Source: Branchinecta lynchi
Lineage: Eukaryota > Arthropoda > Branchiopoda > Anostraca > Branchinectidae
Reading direction: 5' to 3'
NCBI GenBank assembly: GCA_023053575.1
Contig: JAKZAP010000004.1
Location: 21,877,252 to 21,941,251, forward strand
DNA: 64,000 bases
Shown: positions 11,000-23,867 of the stretch, piece after piece
Position numbering within the stretch: the first letter of the stretch is position 1
Layout: each line of letters begins with the position of its first letter
The notes under the pieces: model-generated
Told to the model about the DNA's origin: nothing
Database searches by the model: none
What the model saw: only the letters and a program-made list of their open reading frames with translations
Position numbers and translations under genes: made by a program

Positions 11000-13660
11000 T
11001 TTTTGGGATCCCGAAACGTAAGTGGACCCTATGACATCGCAAAAGTTGTCCGTCTGTCCGTCCGTCTGTAAGCAGGATAACTCTCGAAGGGAATAAGATA
11101 TTTTGATGAAACTTGGTGTGAGGATTCGTTGGGTCGTCGGACCAGTCAAGTTCGTAGATGGGCTTGTAGCCCTACATTTAGGGGTGGGGGAGGGGGTTCA
11201 AATTAAGGGGCAAACAAAATATTTTGAAACAGCTAATGTGATAGTCGGTTATGGGGTAAGAAGACATTCTGAACACGATGATGAAAACCATTTTGTCATC
11301 GGACAAGTAGTTCGCCCGGAATTCGGCCAAAACCGGAAAGTTTGTTGAAAGTAAAAGTTTTATTTGAAGTTGATTAGATGTTCGATTTGGGGGTAGGAAG
11401 ACATGCTGAAGACGTGGTGAAAACTATTTTCTCGACGGACAAGTATTTCGCCCGGAATCCGGCCCAAACCGGAAAGTTTGTTGAAAGTAAAAGTTTTATT
11501 TGAAGTTGCTTAGATGTTCGATTTAGAGGTAGGAAGACATGCTGAAGACGATGGTCAGAACTATTTTCTTGACGGACAAGTATTTCGACCGGAATCCAGC
11601 CCAAACCGGAAAGTTTGTCAAAATTAAAAGTTTTATTTCGAGTTGATTAGATGTTCGATTTAGGGCAAGAAGACATGCTGAACACTTATGTGAAAACAGT
11701 TTTCTACCCGGACATGTAGTTCGCCCGGAATCCGGACAAAATCGGAAAACTGTTGGAAGTTAATGTTTTATTTCTAGTTGACTAGATCAGCGATTTAGGG
11801 GAATGAAGAGATGCTGAGTCCCTGTATGACAATCATATTTTTACCCGGACATATAGTTCGACCGGAATCCGGCTGGAATTGGAAAATTTGTTATAAGCTA
11901 AATTTTTTCTAAATCAGTACTGGGGAAAGAAGACACCCTGATTTCGTCTTTGAGCTTTCTTTTTTTGCCAGACAAGTAGTTTCTGGAGTTCGGCCGAAAC
12001 CGGAAAATTGGCAGAAGCGGCAGGAAGTTTTCGTCAAAACAGCTATGACTTATAGGGGTAAACACACATGCTGAATTCAAATCTGAACTTGGTTTTCTCA
12101 GGTGATTAGCTATGTGGCCTTAATCTGTTTCTGAATTTTAATTGTAAAAATGTTCAAGGAGTCTGGCGATGACTGGATCTGGCTAAGACAAGACCCAGTT
12201 GCAGTGGCGTCGCAAGGGGGTGCATCACCCCCCCCCCCCACCTTTTTGAGATTCGGTAAAATTTTGGGCCGGAGGCCCAAAATTTTAATAAAATTGGTCG
12301 GTATTTTTTCGATAGCAGAATTGTTCGATATATTTACGGGGATTCGGTAGTTATACAAAATCCTAAATAGGCTATATGTACAAATCTCTTCGGTATAATG
12401 ATCGGGATTCGGTATAATTGCCAGTATTCGGTAGTTATCTTGAATTTGGTGAGAGAATTTACCGAAATCATTTGGTAATTTTTCGATGCCGGAACTATTC
12501 GGTATATTTATGGAGATTCGGTAGTTACACAGAATCCCGAATAAGCTATTGGTTCAAAATTATTCGGTATCATGATTAGGATTCGGTAATTTGTTCAGTA
12601 TAATTTCCAGGATTAGGAAGTTAACAACCAATCCTGACTTTGTTCCACTTTCGACGAAAGTATACCGAATAAGAATATTGTTCGGTAGTCTTTCGACACC
12701 AAAACAATTCGGTATAGTAACCGGGATTCGGTAGTTATACAGAATCCCGAACATGCTATCGGTCTCAACTTATTCGGTATAATAACTGGGATTCGGTAAT
12801 TTATTCGTTAAAACTGCCAGGATTCGGAAGCTAACACGAACCTCAGAGGAGGTCGAATGAAGCACTGATCGCAGACAAAAGGGATGATCTATGATACCAT
12901 CGATAGTCTTTACTTTTATTTTGGATTCCCAAAAGAATATCTAATCATAAATATTTCGAAAATTCCGCCTGCAGGACTTTTCGTAATATTCTCTATTTTG
13001 TGGAAGGACGCGTCATTTGACGGGGGTTTTAAGCAAGTTTTAGGATGGAGGTTTTGAAACAGTAAAAGCTAGAATTTGGATGGAAACTAAATTTGGGAGG
13101 AAAATAAAAAAAAAATTCGCCTGCGGCGCTCACTTTATGTGATTGTGGGATATTAACTAGACTACAGTTGCTGCTGCTGCCGGAACGTCGCTCCGTCCGG
13201 TTTCTGGAACTTCTTAGAATCTCGGTATTTAATCAACGGTAAACGATAGAATTTGTCAGAGAAGCAGTTAAATTTTTAGCGTACAGAAAAAAAAAATGGA
13301 TTTCAAAAATTTTCGCCTGCGGCGCTCGATTTAGTATTCTGTTGGCTATAATAGAGAGAAGCTGTTACTGCAATCATGCCCGGCAGCATATTCCACATGT
13401 GGGCTTCGCCAAAACGCCGCCTAATGGTTGGCTTAACGTCTTTCATGCTGTCCTTTATTGTTACTCTTCCTACGTAATCGTTTCTGTTCCAGAATTTAAA
13501 GCTCGAATTCTTAGTTCTAGGATTCGGTAAAATTTTTGAAAGATTCGGTAAAATTTTGGCTCTGCACCCCCCCACCGAAAATGCACTTGCGACGCCCCTG
13601 CCCAGTTGTCTGGATCAGATATTGAATTTTTGGGATCCCATCGAAACCTTTGGTCTTGTT
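11000..13660 (+). repeat. Family A repeat split by a hAT-type insertion (copy 2)
   Basis: Same element, same internal units and same nested insertion as 506-3164, differing by scattered single-base changes. Confidence 0.85.
12202..13600. mobile_element. Non-autonomous hAT-type element nested in family A (copy 2)
   Basis: Same ends and same flanking CCCAGTTG duplication (12194-12201 and 13601-13608) as the element at 1706-3104. Also 1399 bp. Confidence 0.9.
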
Positions 13661-15425
13661 CAATTTCAATTTATTTAAAATTCCTTCACGGGCAAGCCGA
13701 ACATTGGATTTTTCGTCATAAACATAATAACATCAACACCTTTGTCATAATTTTGTCATAAATAATAAACTTATATACAATTCGAATCACTGTAAGTGAT
13801 CATTTACAATTACACTTATATTAGAACTGAAATTCAAATCACTATAACATAAACAAGAGTTACAACGAATTATGCATTTCGACGAATGACGTCACGTTAA
13901 ACTGTAAGTGATCATTTACAATTACACTTATATTAGAACTGAAATTCAAATCACTATAACATAAACAAGAGTTACAACGAATTATGCATTTCGACGAATG
14001 ACGTCACGTTAAACGTATGTAAGAACTAGGATTCAAACAATTATAAAATAAGCACGAATTACGATGAATTATACGAGAATCACGATGAGTTATACATTTC
14101 GACGAATGACGGTACGAAGCTTTTTCTGTATCGGTCATGAGATGCAGAAAGGGGGATGTAACTTAGGAATCGGCTGCGAAACCATTCGCGCAGGTCTAGG
14201 CCTAACAGGTTCAAACTCAGGCGGGAAAATGTCTCGCAGACGAGGATTCTCAAGCGTCTTAACTCCAAATTTGAGGCACATTTTTTCCCGACGTTGGGCC
14301 AAAGATTCCAGCTTGAAACTCCGAAGAAGCTCAATGTATGGCACCTTTGGCGATTTGGAAGTAACAAGGAGGGCTCGGAATTGCAATCTCTCCAACGAAT
14401 TCGACTGATCCCGTGTCAAACCGAAGTGCCATACCTGACAGCAATATTCTAAAGTGGGGCGGATAAAAGACAAGAAAATTTTTAAAAGGTGCTCGGTAGG
14501 GACACCGTAACGGGATAATAATTTTAGGGATCGTATTGCCATATTACCCTTTTTAAGCATGCTATCCACTTGTTTGATCCATTTTAAGTCATGGGTAATA
14601 TGGATTCCCAGTAACTTTATGTGTTTCACACACTGGGCAGTGGGGAGGGGAGGGTAAAAGTCCGGCATGCTTTTTAAAAATGATATAGTTAGCACCAACG
14701 ATTTATCCATGTTGACGACCATGTCATCCATAGCTGCCTCATCACAGATATCATCGATGATAACCTTAGCACTGCTTTTAATATTTCTTCTGCACACTTC
14801 AAGCAGCGACAGGTCATCCACGAATTTCCACCTATCTGCGAAAGAAAGTGCGAGCTCATTGACCATAACCAAAAAAAGAAGCGGTCCCAACAGAGTACCC
14901 TGGGGTACACCGCAAAAAATAGGTAAAATATCTGAAAATATCGTTTTGTACTTAGTTTGTTGTGTTCGGTTTGACAGAAATTGTTGCAACAATTCGTACC
15001 AGAAACGGCCTCAATTTTAAATTTATTTAGGAGTTTGGCAATGAGCTTGCTGTGGTTAATTAAATCAAACGCTTTTTTTTAGGTCTATAGCTATTAAATT
15101 AATCCATATATTTGGATTATCCAAATTCTTAAGTATTCTATCTAGCAAGCTAACTAAGTAATGTGCTGTTGATGTTTTTGGCAGGTTACCAAACTGCTTC
15201 GGGTCAACAAGTCTCAAAATTGTTTCTTTTAACCATGATGAAAGGAACTGTTCGTAAACTTTACTAAAAATAGGGGTCATAGTAATTGGGCGCACACCAG
15301 GTAAAATCATTAGGGGAATCTTTTTTCGGAATAGGTGTCACATAACCATTTTTCCAAAACTGACGGGTAGCCCCTTAACCGTCTTACCTGGTTTCGTTTG
15401 CTTGGAACCTAGTAGGGAAATGACT
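13661..15425 (-). mobile_element. 5'-truncated LINE (copy 2)
   Basis: Second assembly copy of the LINE at 3165-4916, with the same 3' tandem units and boundary. The coding part is broken, as described for 14100-15340. Confidence 0.8.
14100..15340 (-). pseudogene. LINE reverse transcriptase with multiple frameshifts (copy 2)
   Basis: This is the same polymerase region as 3584-4840. Relative to copy 1 it has one extra base at about six places: a G run near 14154, GTTGC near 14983, GGCCTC near 15008, a T run near 15078, CAGG near 15300 and AAAAC near 15357. The frame is therefore split (14135-14992 and 15065-15310 remain open). All the changes lengthen a short run by one base. They could be genuine decay, but sequencing or consensus error is at least as likely because the other copy is open. 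Confidence 0.8.
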
Positions 15426-15680
15426 ATCGAAGTACATAGAATGGAAATATAAAGTCGCGGTCATCATGGTGTTCGTGAAGGGGGAAGCTTTCAAGCGAAC
15501 AAAACACATTACATTGTATGTCCTTTTCTAGGGAAATCTCGAACTGCCAATGGTACTGAGGCGGACAAGAAATCAGATAGCAAAAAGGTAAGCCCTAATG
15601 AACTTATCCCTAACCGCGAATTAAAGGGTACTAGATATCGTGTTTGAAGATATTACACAACATAGCTTCTTTGTTGCTTG

Positions 15681-17676
15681 CAGAGGGGGGGGGGGGGGGG
15701 GGGAGCACTCAGGCCAGGAGGGGTGAGACCCCTAATTTCAGATTTTTGGATCACAATATACGACTCGAAAGTACCGACAAAAAAGCACCACGACACACAT
15801 TCACACGCTTTCGCGAAAGAGGAAAGTTATTTAAAAGGAAAGAATTTAACTATACTTACCAAACAAATTCTAGCCTTTAATGTGTTTAAAATCCCAAAAT
15901 GTCCAAGCCTCATCGCCAAATAAATATCTAAATAGAGAATACTAAGAAATGCGCCACAGGCGAAATTTTGTGAAATGCCGAGGAGCACAGTGTCTTTTTG
16001 CGATCCCAGTGAAAAGTAAAGAAAACGTACGAAATCACAAATCTGCCCGTCGAAAAAGAGGCAATCCGGAATAAAGTAGACGCAAAGTAGATTTGTTCTG
16101 AAACTACAGCAACAAAAAGAAGTAATTTCCACGTTAAAGGACATCCTTTCTCAGAACCCGATTAATGTGCTTGTCACTGTGTACAAATTTTAAGTCTATT
16201 TAGTGTGTTTTTTATTTATATGAAAAGAATGTTGTCGTGTTTATTTACATTGTTTTGTTTAAGTGTTTTAATATGTATATTTTACTTTTGTGTTTTATTC
16301 ATACTCTGCTGTTACGCAAAAAGCGGGTCATAAATAAATAAAAGAAATAAAACGAGGAAAACAGGTTTACTGGTACATTTAATAAAATCAAAATCCCGAT
16401 TGACGGACGTCAATAATAATCAAATCGTCAAGAATAAACTTTTGGTTTTCGCCCGACAGGAGTTTACGAATTCTGACTTGATTTTGTATGTGTAAAAAAG
16501 ACCCGGATTCGCCGACACCACTTAAGTTGCGTTTTTATTTTTTCGCGTGTAGTTTCACTGCAGTTTTGACGATCTTTCTTTTATTATGAAAGTACCGTGT
16601 ACCATTTTATTTATCCATTCGACATCCTCTGCTTCATAACTAAAACAAAAGTACGCGACACTACAGTGAAATTACACTAAAGCACATAATAATAATAATA
16701 ATACAAAGCAAGAGAAAAGGCTTTCGCCTCTAAATAACTCTAAGAAATTTAATAACTCTAAGAAATTTAATAACTCTAAGAAATTTAATAACTCTAAGAA
16801 GAGTTCAGATGTCTTAGAGACATCTGAAAGGTCTTTAAATGTCTCAATCTTCATCTGCGACCTTACCACCAAGTAAGGTGGTCCGAGTCTCAATACTCCA
16901 TGGAGTATGCTCTAAACACAGAAGAAAGTTCGCTTACAGTCGGAATAACTTACGGTAAAAAAAAGAGATGGTTTTCGAAGACTGTGGATTTTTACGAAGG
17001 CTTCAACACTAGCATGGTAGCCAAAATTGTACCTCCCGACTTGAATGAGCTATTCCATCGTCTGTAGAACAACTCCTGCCCTGGGAAATGAATTTCGGAT
17101 GTATATCAAAATCTTCCTTGTCCTTTTCTAGTGTTGTACCCACCTCAGCCTTTCTTTGTTCTCAATGTTCTTTCAGTGTCGTGGATACACTTGCTTAGGA
17201 AGGGTTTTGCGGGACACTTGTCATTCGAATTCTGATGGCTTTTCCGTTGCTTTTTAAGATGTCATGCCATCTTTTCCAGTTGTAGTTAAAGTCCATTCAC
17301 GTAACCTCGTCTCTCGCCTTTGGCTTATAAGGTTTATTCATGTCAGACTTCACTTTAACGACTAGCCTATCGTAATTTTGACAGGCTAAAATCTGAAAGA
17401 CCTAATGAGACAGATACAAATCATATGCGAGTAAAACAGGTTTTAAAACAAGGTGAACTGGTAGCAATGGCACCCTTTCGAGAAATAATCTGTGACGGAT
17501 CTACGACTGAAGCTGGTTAGTGCCAAAATTAACAATATTTTTTTTAAACGACTCGGATTGTGTTTGACGAAAGTGAGTGCCCGGGGACCTCGGTGAGACT
17601 AAAATAAACCACTGATACGACTTAGAAAAAGGCAGGGGGGGTGTACCCTCCCCCCCCCCCCTTCGGGCCACCCCTG
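15681..17676. mobile_element. Non-autonomous hAT-type element, 2 kb (copy 2)
   Basis: Same element as 5179-7170, with the GTTGCTTG duplication at 15673-15680 and 17677-17684. It differs by run lengths. Confidence 0.85.
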
Positions 17677-19139
17677 GTTGCTTGCGTGATAAGGCTTTAG
17701 GAACTTAAGTTTGTGGCTTGAATTTTGTTCTTTAGTTTACTTAAATTACTGTTTGCGCTCAGTACTTTGCATGGATATCTGCTAGGTCTGGTCTTAATCA
17801 TATTCTCCGGCCGCTCTCGACATTTAAAGCAACATACCTCTACCAGCGTTTCACTGCATCTGTGTTTGACCAGCCAACGTTTATTAGTGTCTAGGACGAG
17901 TTCTTCACTTTAGTAATATTGTAAACCTGCTTACAGAAATTTACCTTACAGGAGAGATGGCTAGTTCCAGATTCGTGTTTTTTTTTTTGGGGGGGGGGGG
18001 GCGGCTTGTATTTTCCGCTTTTGATGAGTAGGCTATACGGTTGCAGTACAGGTATAATGTTGTGGACTAAGCAGAGCGTTAGATTTTGACTCGCACCAGA
18101 CACTCGCATGCGAAATATTAATTGTCTGTATATTTTAGGAATCGCGAGACTACGACCGAGAAAGACGGAGCAACAGCAAAAGATATCCTTTTGAACGTTA
18201 GACTACATTGGTAAAGACTGAGTAGTAGTCAATAAGTTTAGCTACCGGGGTGAAGGGCAGATCTATACGGGTACTCACGTTTTTCTGTTCTGTTTTTTAT
18301 CTGTGCTGTATCCGATGTGAATAAGCTTGGCTGAATTCTCAGAATTATGTCGATTGCGTTGTTTGACAGATAAGTCCTTTGCCGTTTTAACAAAATGCTG
18401 GTAGGCTTTCTGCGGCACTTGCAGCCTCCAGTACCATATACCGGTTTCTTTTCCGTCTGTCTGTTGGTCCTTCCGGTCGTTACGAGTGAAGGCTCATTAA
18501 CAACGGGCTATAGCTAAAACGTCCCGCCAGTTCTGAAAGAGGCCGATCAGGCCGAGGCTCTGCTGGGTTTCTGTGGCTCACGAGGGAAGTTAGCGCCAGT
18601 TTCAGAAGCTAGTCTAAGACCTAAGTTGAAATCAATCCGACCTTTGAGCCCCCCCCCCCCCCCCACACACCGGTTATTTACTGGAATATTCTGATTAGCT
18701 AATGTCGAACAAAGCCCGATAGTCAAAATGAATCCAGACCTTGCTGTTTGAAAACCGAACGTGAATTATGTAATTGTCTTCCTATTTAAATAGGAAAAAT
18801 ATTGACGTATAAGTTCAGCACTAGCCAATCAGAAAATTCCGCAAAACCATTTTGATTGGTTAGTACCCTTGAAAGTTGAAATTATCTGACATCATTTGAA
18901 GTTTCAGTCTCAGCTGGTACTGTCGCGCAGGGCAGTGTCCATTGGGAATGGCAAAATCTGAGCGGAAATCTGGTGCAGGAATAATTGTCAGGCTGGGACC
19001 GAGTTTTAGCTAAACGCGTTGTGAATGGGCCTTTGGGGTACTTCCAGATGCGTCAGGGCCATGAAACTTGGCAGGCATGTTAGGACCCTAATAAGAATAA
19101 TTGTGAAGTCTTTGTCCATCGATGAGGGTAGGAGGAGGG

Positions 19140-20990
19140 GGATCCGGAACAGGGTGAACAGCTTAACTCACAAATGAGTGATTCGATTCAGATGAAACTT
19201 AATAGGTCGGAAAGGTACATGTCCCAGATAAACCGTTAGTAGTCCAGCTAGTGCTGTCAGAGTTGGATGGGTGCGTGATAGACCTTACGGCACGTGGCTA
19301 TACCAGCTCTGGGGATGGACAGGAAGTACGGTCGTATTACCTACATGGACCATTTTACGGTTCTAGCGAGAATCCGAACTCATTAGGACTAGGTGCAGAT
19401 GGCACGAAATGCCATGGGCCCTGTAAGCATGTATAGCATAATGGTTGCTTTGCTAGTGGTACGCGTAAGTGCCTAACGGGTGGTTTGATAGAGGTGAAAT
19501 TTGGTGGTAGAAATATGATATTTCCTAGAGGGGGCCTTTTCGTATCCGGAACGAAGTGGAGGACCAGGTTCTGAGGGGTACCAGAATTTTTCCGAAACCA
19601 GCTTTAGGGCGGGGTAGACTGGGGGAATTCGGCCCGTTCGGTAAGGATCGAATCTTATTCACTTGGAAGTACATGCTTCCATGGATTCAGCCCTCCGCGA
19701 TAAAGGGAGGCATTGTTTGGCCCTAAGGCTTTAAATACAATATTATTATTATTATTATGCTTCGTTTTCTAAGCGACTTTGCCATCCGGAGGGATAGAGT
19801 CAAGCTGTTCGTGCCGTGGAAGAGTCGACTGTCTTAACCTTGGAAGTTATTTTCCCTTCGTCTTCGAAATGCAAAACTAAGCAGGCTGGCTGAGAGGAAC
19901 TTGGCCTTTGGGTTCGTAAACTCCCATAGCCTCAGAAGCGGTTGTCATTTTTCTTGTGTTTCTTCAGGAAGGTAGAATAGGATGGTCGATGGATAGTAGA
20001 ATACGAAAAACTTGAGCGTTCGATTAGGCAAACATAACTAGGTCGGTTATAGCTCTCCACAAATGATGACTATAGTAACGAAAAGAGACTTTCTTTAAAC
20101 AACATCTTGCTCGTTGCACTTCAGATATGTTGAGTGTTGACACAAGAACTTCCGGCAATTTTTTGTTTGCAAAGAAAGTTGTTTTTCGATACTGGTAATC
20201 TGCAACTACTCGCTTATTCCACGGTGCTTTAATAAATCAGTCATTAGTGATGTTTGATAGGACAGTTGTTGCAGTAAATGAAGTTAATAACCAACATTAT
20301 AAGTGGATTGACCACAAATGGGTTTTTAAAGTTGAGGCTTATTCAGTTCAGTCGAATCATGAGAACGTATCTCCTTAACCGAGAGAATCACTAGGAAGAC
20401 GGGTGACAAGAGAAGATAGTGACGGTAGCTGACATCCAATCGCCTCATGAGTTCAGAATTTGATGTGTCAGAGACCTGACATTGTATATTCTTCAGAAGA
20501 ACACTGGTCGGGTGGTCGGCTAGTGAAGAGTATTTTATACCTATACAGAAGAAAGATTTTGTTTCAAACTTTTTTTTTATTAAATTCGAAGTTTGCTAGA
20601 AAATCCTGCACAAAACGATTACTCATCTCAAACGGCCGAAGTGTTCCACTTGATATTTTCGGATAACATATAAACATACCCAAACAAGAAGCAGCTGCGC
20701 TCATAGATTTAGTTTTTCACCTTCTTTTCTGGCACATTGTCTAGACAGGATTTGATTCTTCGATCCCACTGTTTCCCAATAAGTCCTACTTTCCAAAGCC
20801 TACTGGTTTACTTCAAAATTCCAAGGGTGTCTAGGCAAGAATCAGCACGAAAAGAAGGCGAAGGTAAATTTTATGGCTGACATAGAAGAAACGGACAAAG
20901 TAAAAGTACGGTAACTTAGATGAGCCCACGGAAGGTGAGACCAAGGCTTCGGGCTGTATAGTGCCTCACACGTACTGGATGAAACTCGGT
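19140..20990. other. No gene recognised; decayed repeat sequence and an ATT tract
   Basis: 19022-19640 shows degenerate GATGAAACTTAATAGG and GGGGGATCCGGAA motifs related to the units at 46.8-47.6 kb. An ATTn tract lies at about 19741-19758. The remainder is anonymous, with no splice-supported coding frame. Confidence 0.5.
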
Positions 20991-21008
20991 GGTTCCGCAC
21001 ATACGAAG

Positions 21009-21296
21009 TCATAGTTCCTCCTTACTGATAACTAAAAAATGATGAAATACGCAACCATGACACCACCCTGGATACACATGTTGAGCACTCAAAAATATAT
21101 TCAGTCTCGTAGAAAAATAATCTAACCGCCCCTTTGCTTCAGAGTACCACTGGGTCAATTTCACAACTAAACCAACTTCGTCCATATCCGGTCCTGTCAC
21201 TTTCAGCTGAATGTCGACGGATACACGAGCCATGCCCTTTTGTAGCATCTTCGAAAATTTTCGGTAATGAATAGTATTAAGATCGGTACTGCACAT
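21009..21296 (-). pseudogene. Anonymous minus-strand frame, possible gene relic
   Basis: This is a 95-codon open frame on the minus strand. A stretch around residues 25-60 (VSVDIQLKVTGPDMDEVGLV) loosely resembles the beta-strand-plus-linker region of 6-pyruvoyl-tetrahydropterin synthase/QueD proteins. The zinc-binding HGH motif expected just before it is absent. A second minus frame at 21626-21886 is equally anonymous. I cannot name a function; chance similarity is quite possible. Confidence 0.2.
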
Positions 21297-21299
21297 TGT

Positions 21300-22310
21300 T
21301 TTAGTCCCAGCTCACTTAGCTTAGCTGGCATCTCCCTCGCACTGATCACACTGGATAAGCCCAGATTCGTCACAGCTCATGCATCGGAGAGATATCACCA
21401 AGTCGTTGAATTGCGGCCGGAATCCGGATTTTTTCGATCCATGACACGCAGTGCAGGGGACGAAACGGTAATCCCCACATTTCTGGCATACTCGAACTGG
21501 CGAGGAGCGCTGGAAGAAAATTAAATTATTTTCTGGGTCTCCGTTGAAACCCTGTCAGCAGAAGTTGGATCTTTTCTGAAACACAACACTTAAATGGATC
21601 ATTTCACAAATGCTCTTGATATCCGTCACAGCAGTTTTGATTTACAAAAGGAATTGATGTTATTAAAGGACACCTGAAATGAAGAGTACCAAGTATCATC
21701 CCTATCTGTATGACTTCCGTTAACATTGCTTGCAGAAAACCCAATCCAAATACGAAATAGTGTTTCCAAGCTATGATTTTTGCTCCCTTTACCATCTGTC
21801 CTTATTCCAGTACCGAACAGTTTTAGAAATGAACAAATGTCTCCAATCAACCCTTCTTCTGGAATATTTTTTAACCAGACAAACATATATCTAGAAGAAA
21901 TTCCAATACGATCGGGACAGCGCTGTACAAGATTTGAATGAATTACGCTTTTTGTCTTGGAATCTGCATGTGCAAACCTCCAGAAACAAACATCCCTATT
22001 TTGAGAACGTCACGCTCAGGAGAAGAATGCTCTCTGTGACCATGTCTGTAAATGCATTCTCCATGGTGTGTGCAAGTATGGTTTCATTGTTCAGGTGTCC
22101 TTTCAGGTTGTAAAAAGTTGTGCAAAATCTGACTTATTTGTTTAGATTTCATAGTTTAAAATGAACTGTATGTATTAATAATATTACGTATCCCTTATTA
22201 AGTGATAGTTTGAGATTAGATATGCGATGCTGAATAGTTGGTCAAAATCTATACAAAATCTTTGATTGTCTTTAGCATATTATGTTGACAGTCCTATACT
22301 ATCACGTTGT
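21300..22310. other. No recognisable feature
   Basis: Only the short anonymous minus-strand frames at 21604-21886 are present. No repeat family with a second copy in the window was recognised. Confidence 0.4.
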
Positions 22311-23431
22311 AGAACTGATTTTAAAGTTCAATGGGCACATCAAACTACCCCAATCCCACTCTGTAACAACCTACGACAATTCTTACTCCGTAGAGCAGCA
22401 ACTTTTTCCACAGTTTCCTCTCTGTGATACTTCAAAGCGTAATTTTTTGGGCCAGTACATGCTCAATTTACTAGCTTGGACAAAGATAAAAGTGATGTTT
22501 CTTATACTTAGTAGATCTTTATTGTATGCATAAATCAGCTTGTATAATTCAGATTTGAATAGGTTATTTGTTTTTGAATGATTTTTTAGCTATGTTATTT
22601 TCTATAAGCTTATTGCATCTTCTGGTACATTTTATAAGGCAAGCTAATCAAGCTTCACAACACTATTCCACAAAGAAAAAGTTTTAACTGGCACTTTAAG
22701 CCATGGAACTTCTGATGAAACAAAAGAACAATCAGGTAAACTGCATCTGCGGCTTGACTTGGTGACATCTCAAATATATCCTTTTCTATCAAGCATTGCT
22801 GGGAGTTTTTGAATTTCCTGCCACGATATCCCAGCTCCTAAAGGCGTATTCTCGCCGTTCCCCGAGGACTCCTCCGGGAATCAAAGGTAACGGCGAGAAT
22901 AGAGGGAGTCACTCCACGCGGACTCCGCGGACAGAAACAGCGAGAACACGGGAAATGCTTCCAGCATGGATTTTGTTCGAAAAATAGATACGCAGTTGAC
23001 GAAATTAGTCTGGAGCCACTTTATTTTTAGTTTTGTTTATTCTGATTATTTTTAATTAATTTTACATTGCACCAACACCAGCAAAAATTGATTCCCCTCC
23101 GAATCTGAAAAGGAGTCCTTTTTGATGATGGTGATGATAATCAGAGCGTTCCCCGTCCGTGGGGACTCGCGAGAAAATACGGAGAGCGAGTCCCCGGGAC
23201 AAACAAAAACGCGGGGACTCTTCAAGTGGAGTCCGCGGAGAACGGCGATAGTACGCCTTACGATTTGGATCGCCAAAATGCCAGAGAGGTAAAGACAAGG
23301 GATAACACGAAAACGGCCGATTTTCGTAGCGCCTTCTACAGGAAGTCGGAAATGTTTATTTGTGAAGCATTTAATACAAAGTAACGCATTAGAAGTGTCC
23401 ATTGTGCTTTAAGCAATAAATATTATGATTG
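22311..23431 (+). repeat. Repeat D, copy interrupted by a MITE
   Basis: 22311-22841 and 23259-23431 together match the inverted stretch 29995-30627. In the second copy the two parts are directly joined, so 22842-23258 is an insertion. This copy also has about 40 extra bases near 23310-23360, including a near-palindrome around CGGCCG. No coding frame is shared between the copies. Confidence 0.85.
22842..23258. mobile_element. 417-bp MITE with AGGCGTA termini
   Basis: The termini AGGCGTATTCTCGCCGTTC (left) and AGGCGTACTATCGCCGTTC (right, inverted) form an inverted repeat that continues into GGACTCC-rich arms. The flanks are TAA and TAC. The paralogous empty site near 30102 reads CCTAATATTTGG across the insertion point. 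A 3-bp TAA-like duplication points to the PIF/Harbinger type, but the imperfect right copy leaves this uncertain. Confidence 0.75.
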
Positions 23432-23867
23432 ATTAGTGGCGGACAGATTGAACATATAACGCGAGGGTGTTCATCCAGGTGCTAACCATCACTGACAGCG
23501 TACGGAACTTGGGGCATCCAGTGAGTACTTTGTGCTTATGCCACTGGCCCAATCGCTTTTTCTGCTTTTACGAGATGCGAAATGAATTATTTTTTAGAAA
23601 AAACTTTGTCAAAACAATATTGTCTCCTCGACCTGAGAAATAAAGGGCCCAGCAAACCCAAAACCAATTACCATCTTTTAAAATACCTAAACATGGAGAG
23701 AAGCGGATGGTGAAAAGAAGCTACATCAAGCCACTGGGCTATACTAGTTTTTGGCTCCCCTTGGTAGGCGGTAACATGTTTCTAGACTCGGCTACGGGTG
23801 CTCAGATTCTTACGGACTCGGAGAAGCCAAATAAAGGAAAATCTTCGAACAGAAGAGGGGACATGTA

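Larger units (their letters stand above)
10491..19139. repeat. Copy 2 of the 8.6 kb direct duplication
   Basis: This stretch matches 1-8632 along its whole length and is 17 bases longer overall. Homology begins at GGGAGTTGTA and stops in a G-rich stretch at 19139, exactly where copy 1 runs into the gap. Unique sequence then continues. The nested elements have identical insertion points and target duplications in both copies, so the copies share one insertion history. Confidence 0.95.

Noticed and set aside
1..19139. Interpretation of the two 8.6 kb copies as a recent segmental duplication with two independent LINE genes
   Set aside because: Copy 1 ends at a placeholder gap and the sampled differences are mostly run-length changes. 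An assembly duplication is the simpler reading.
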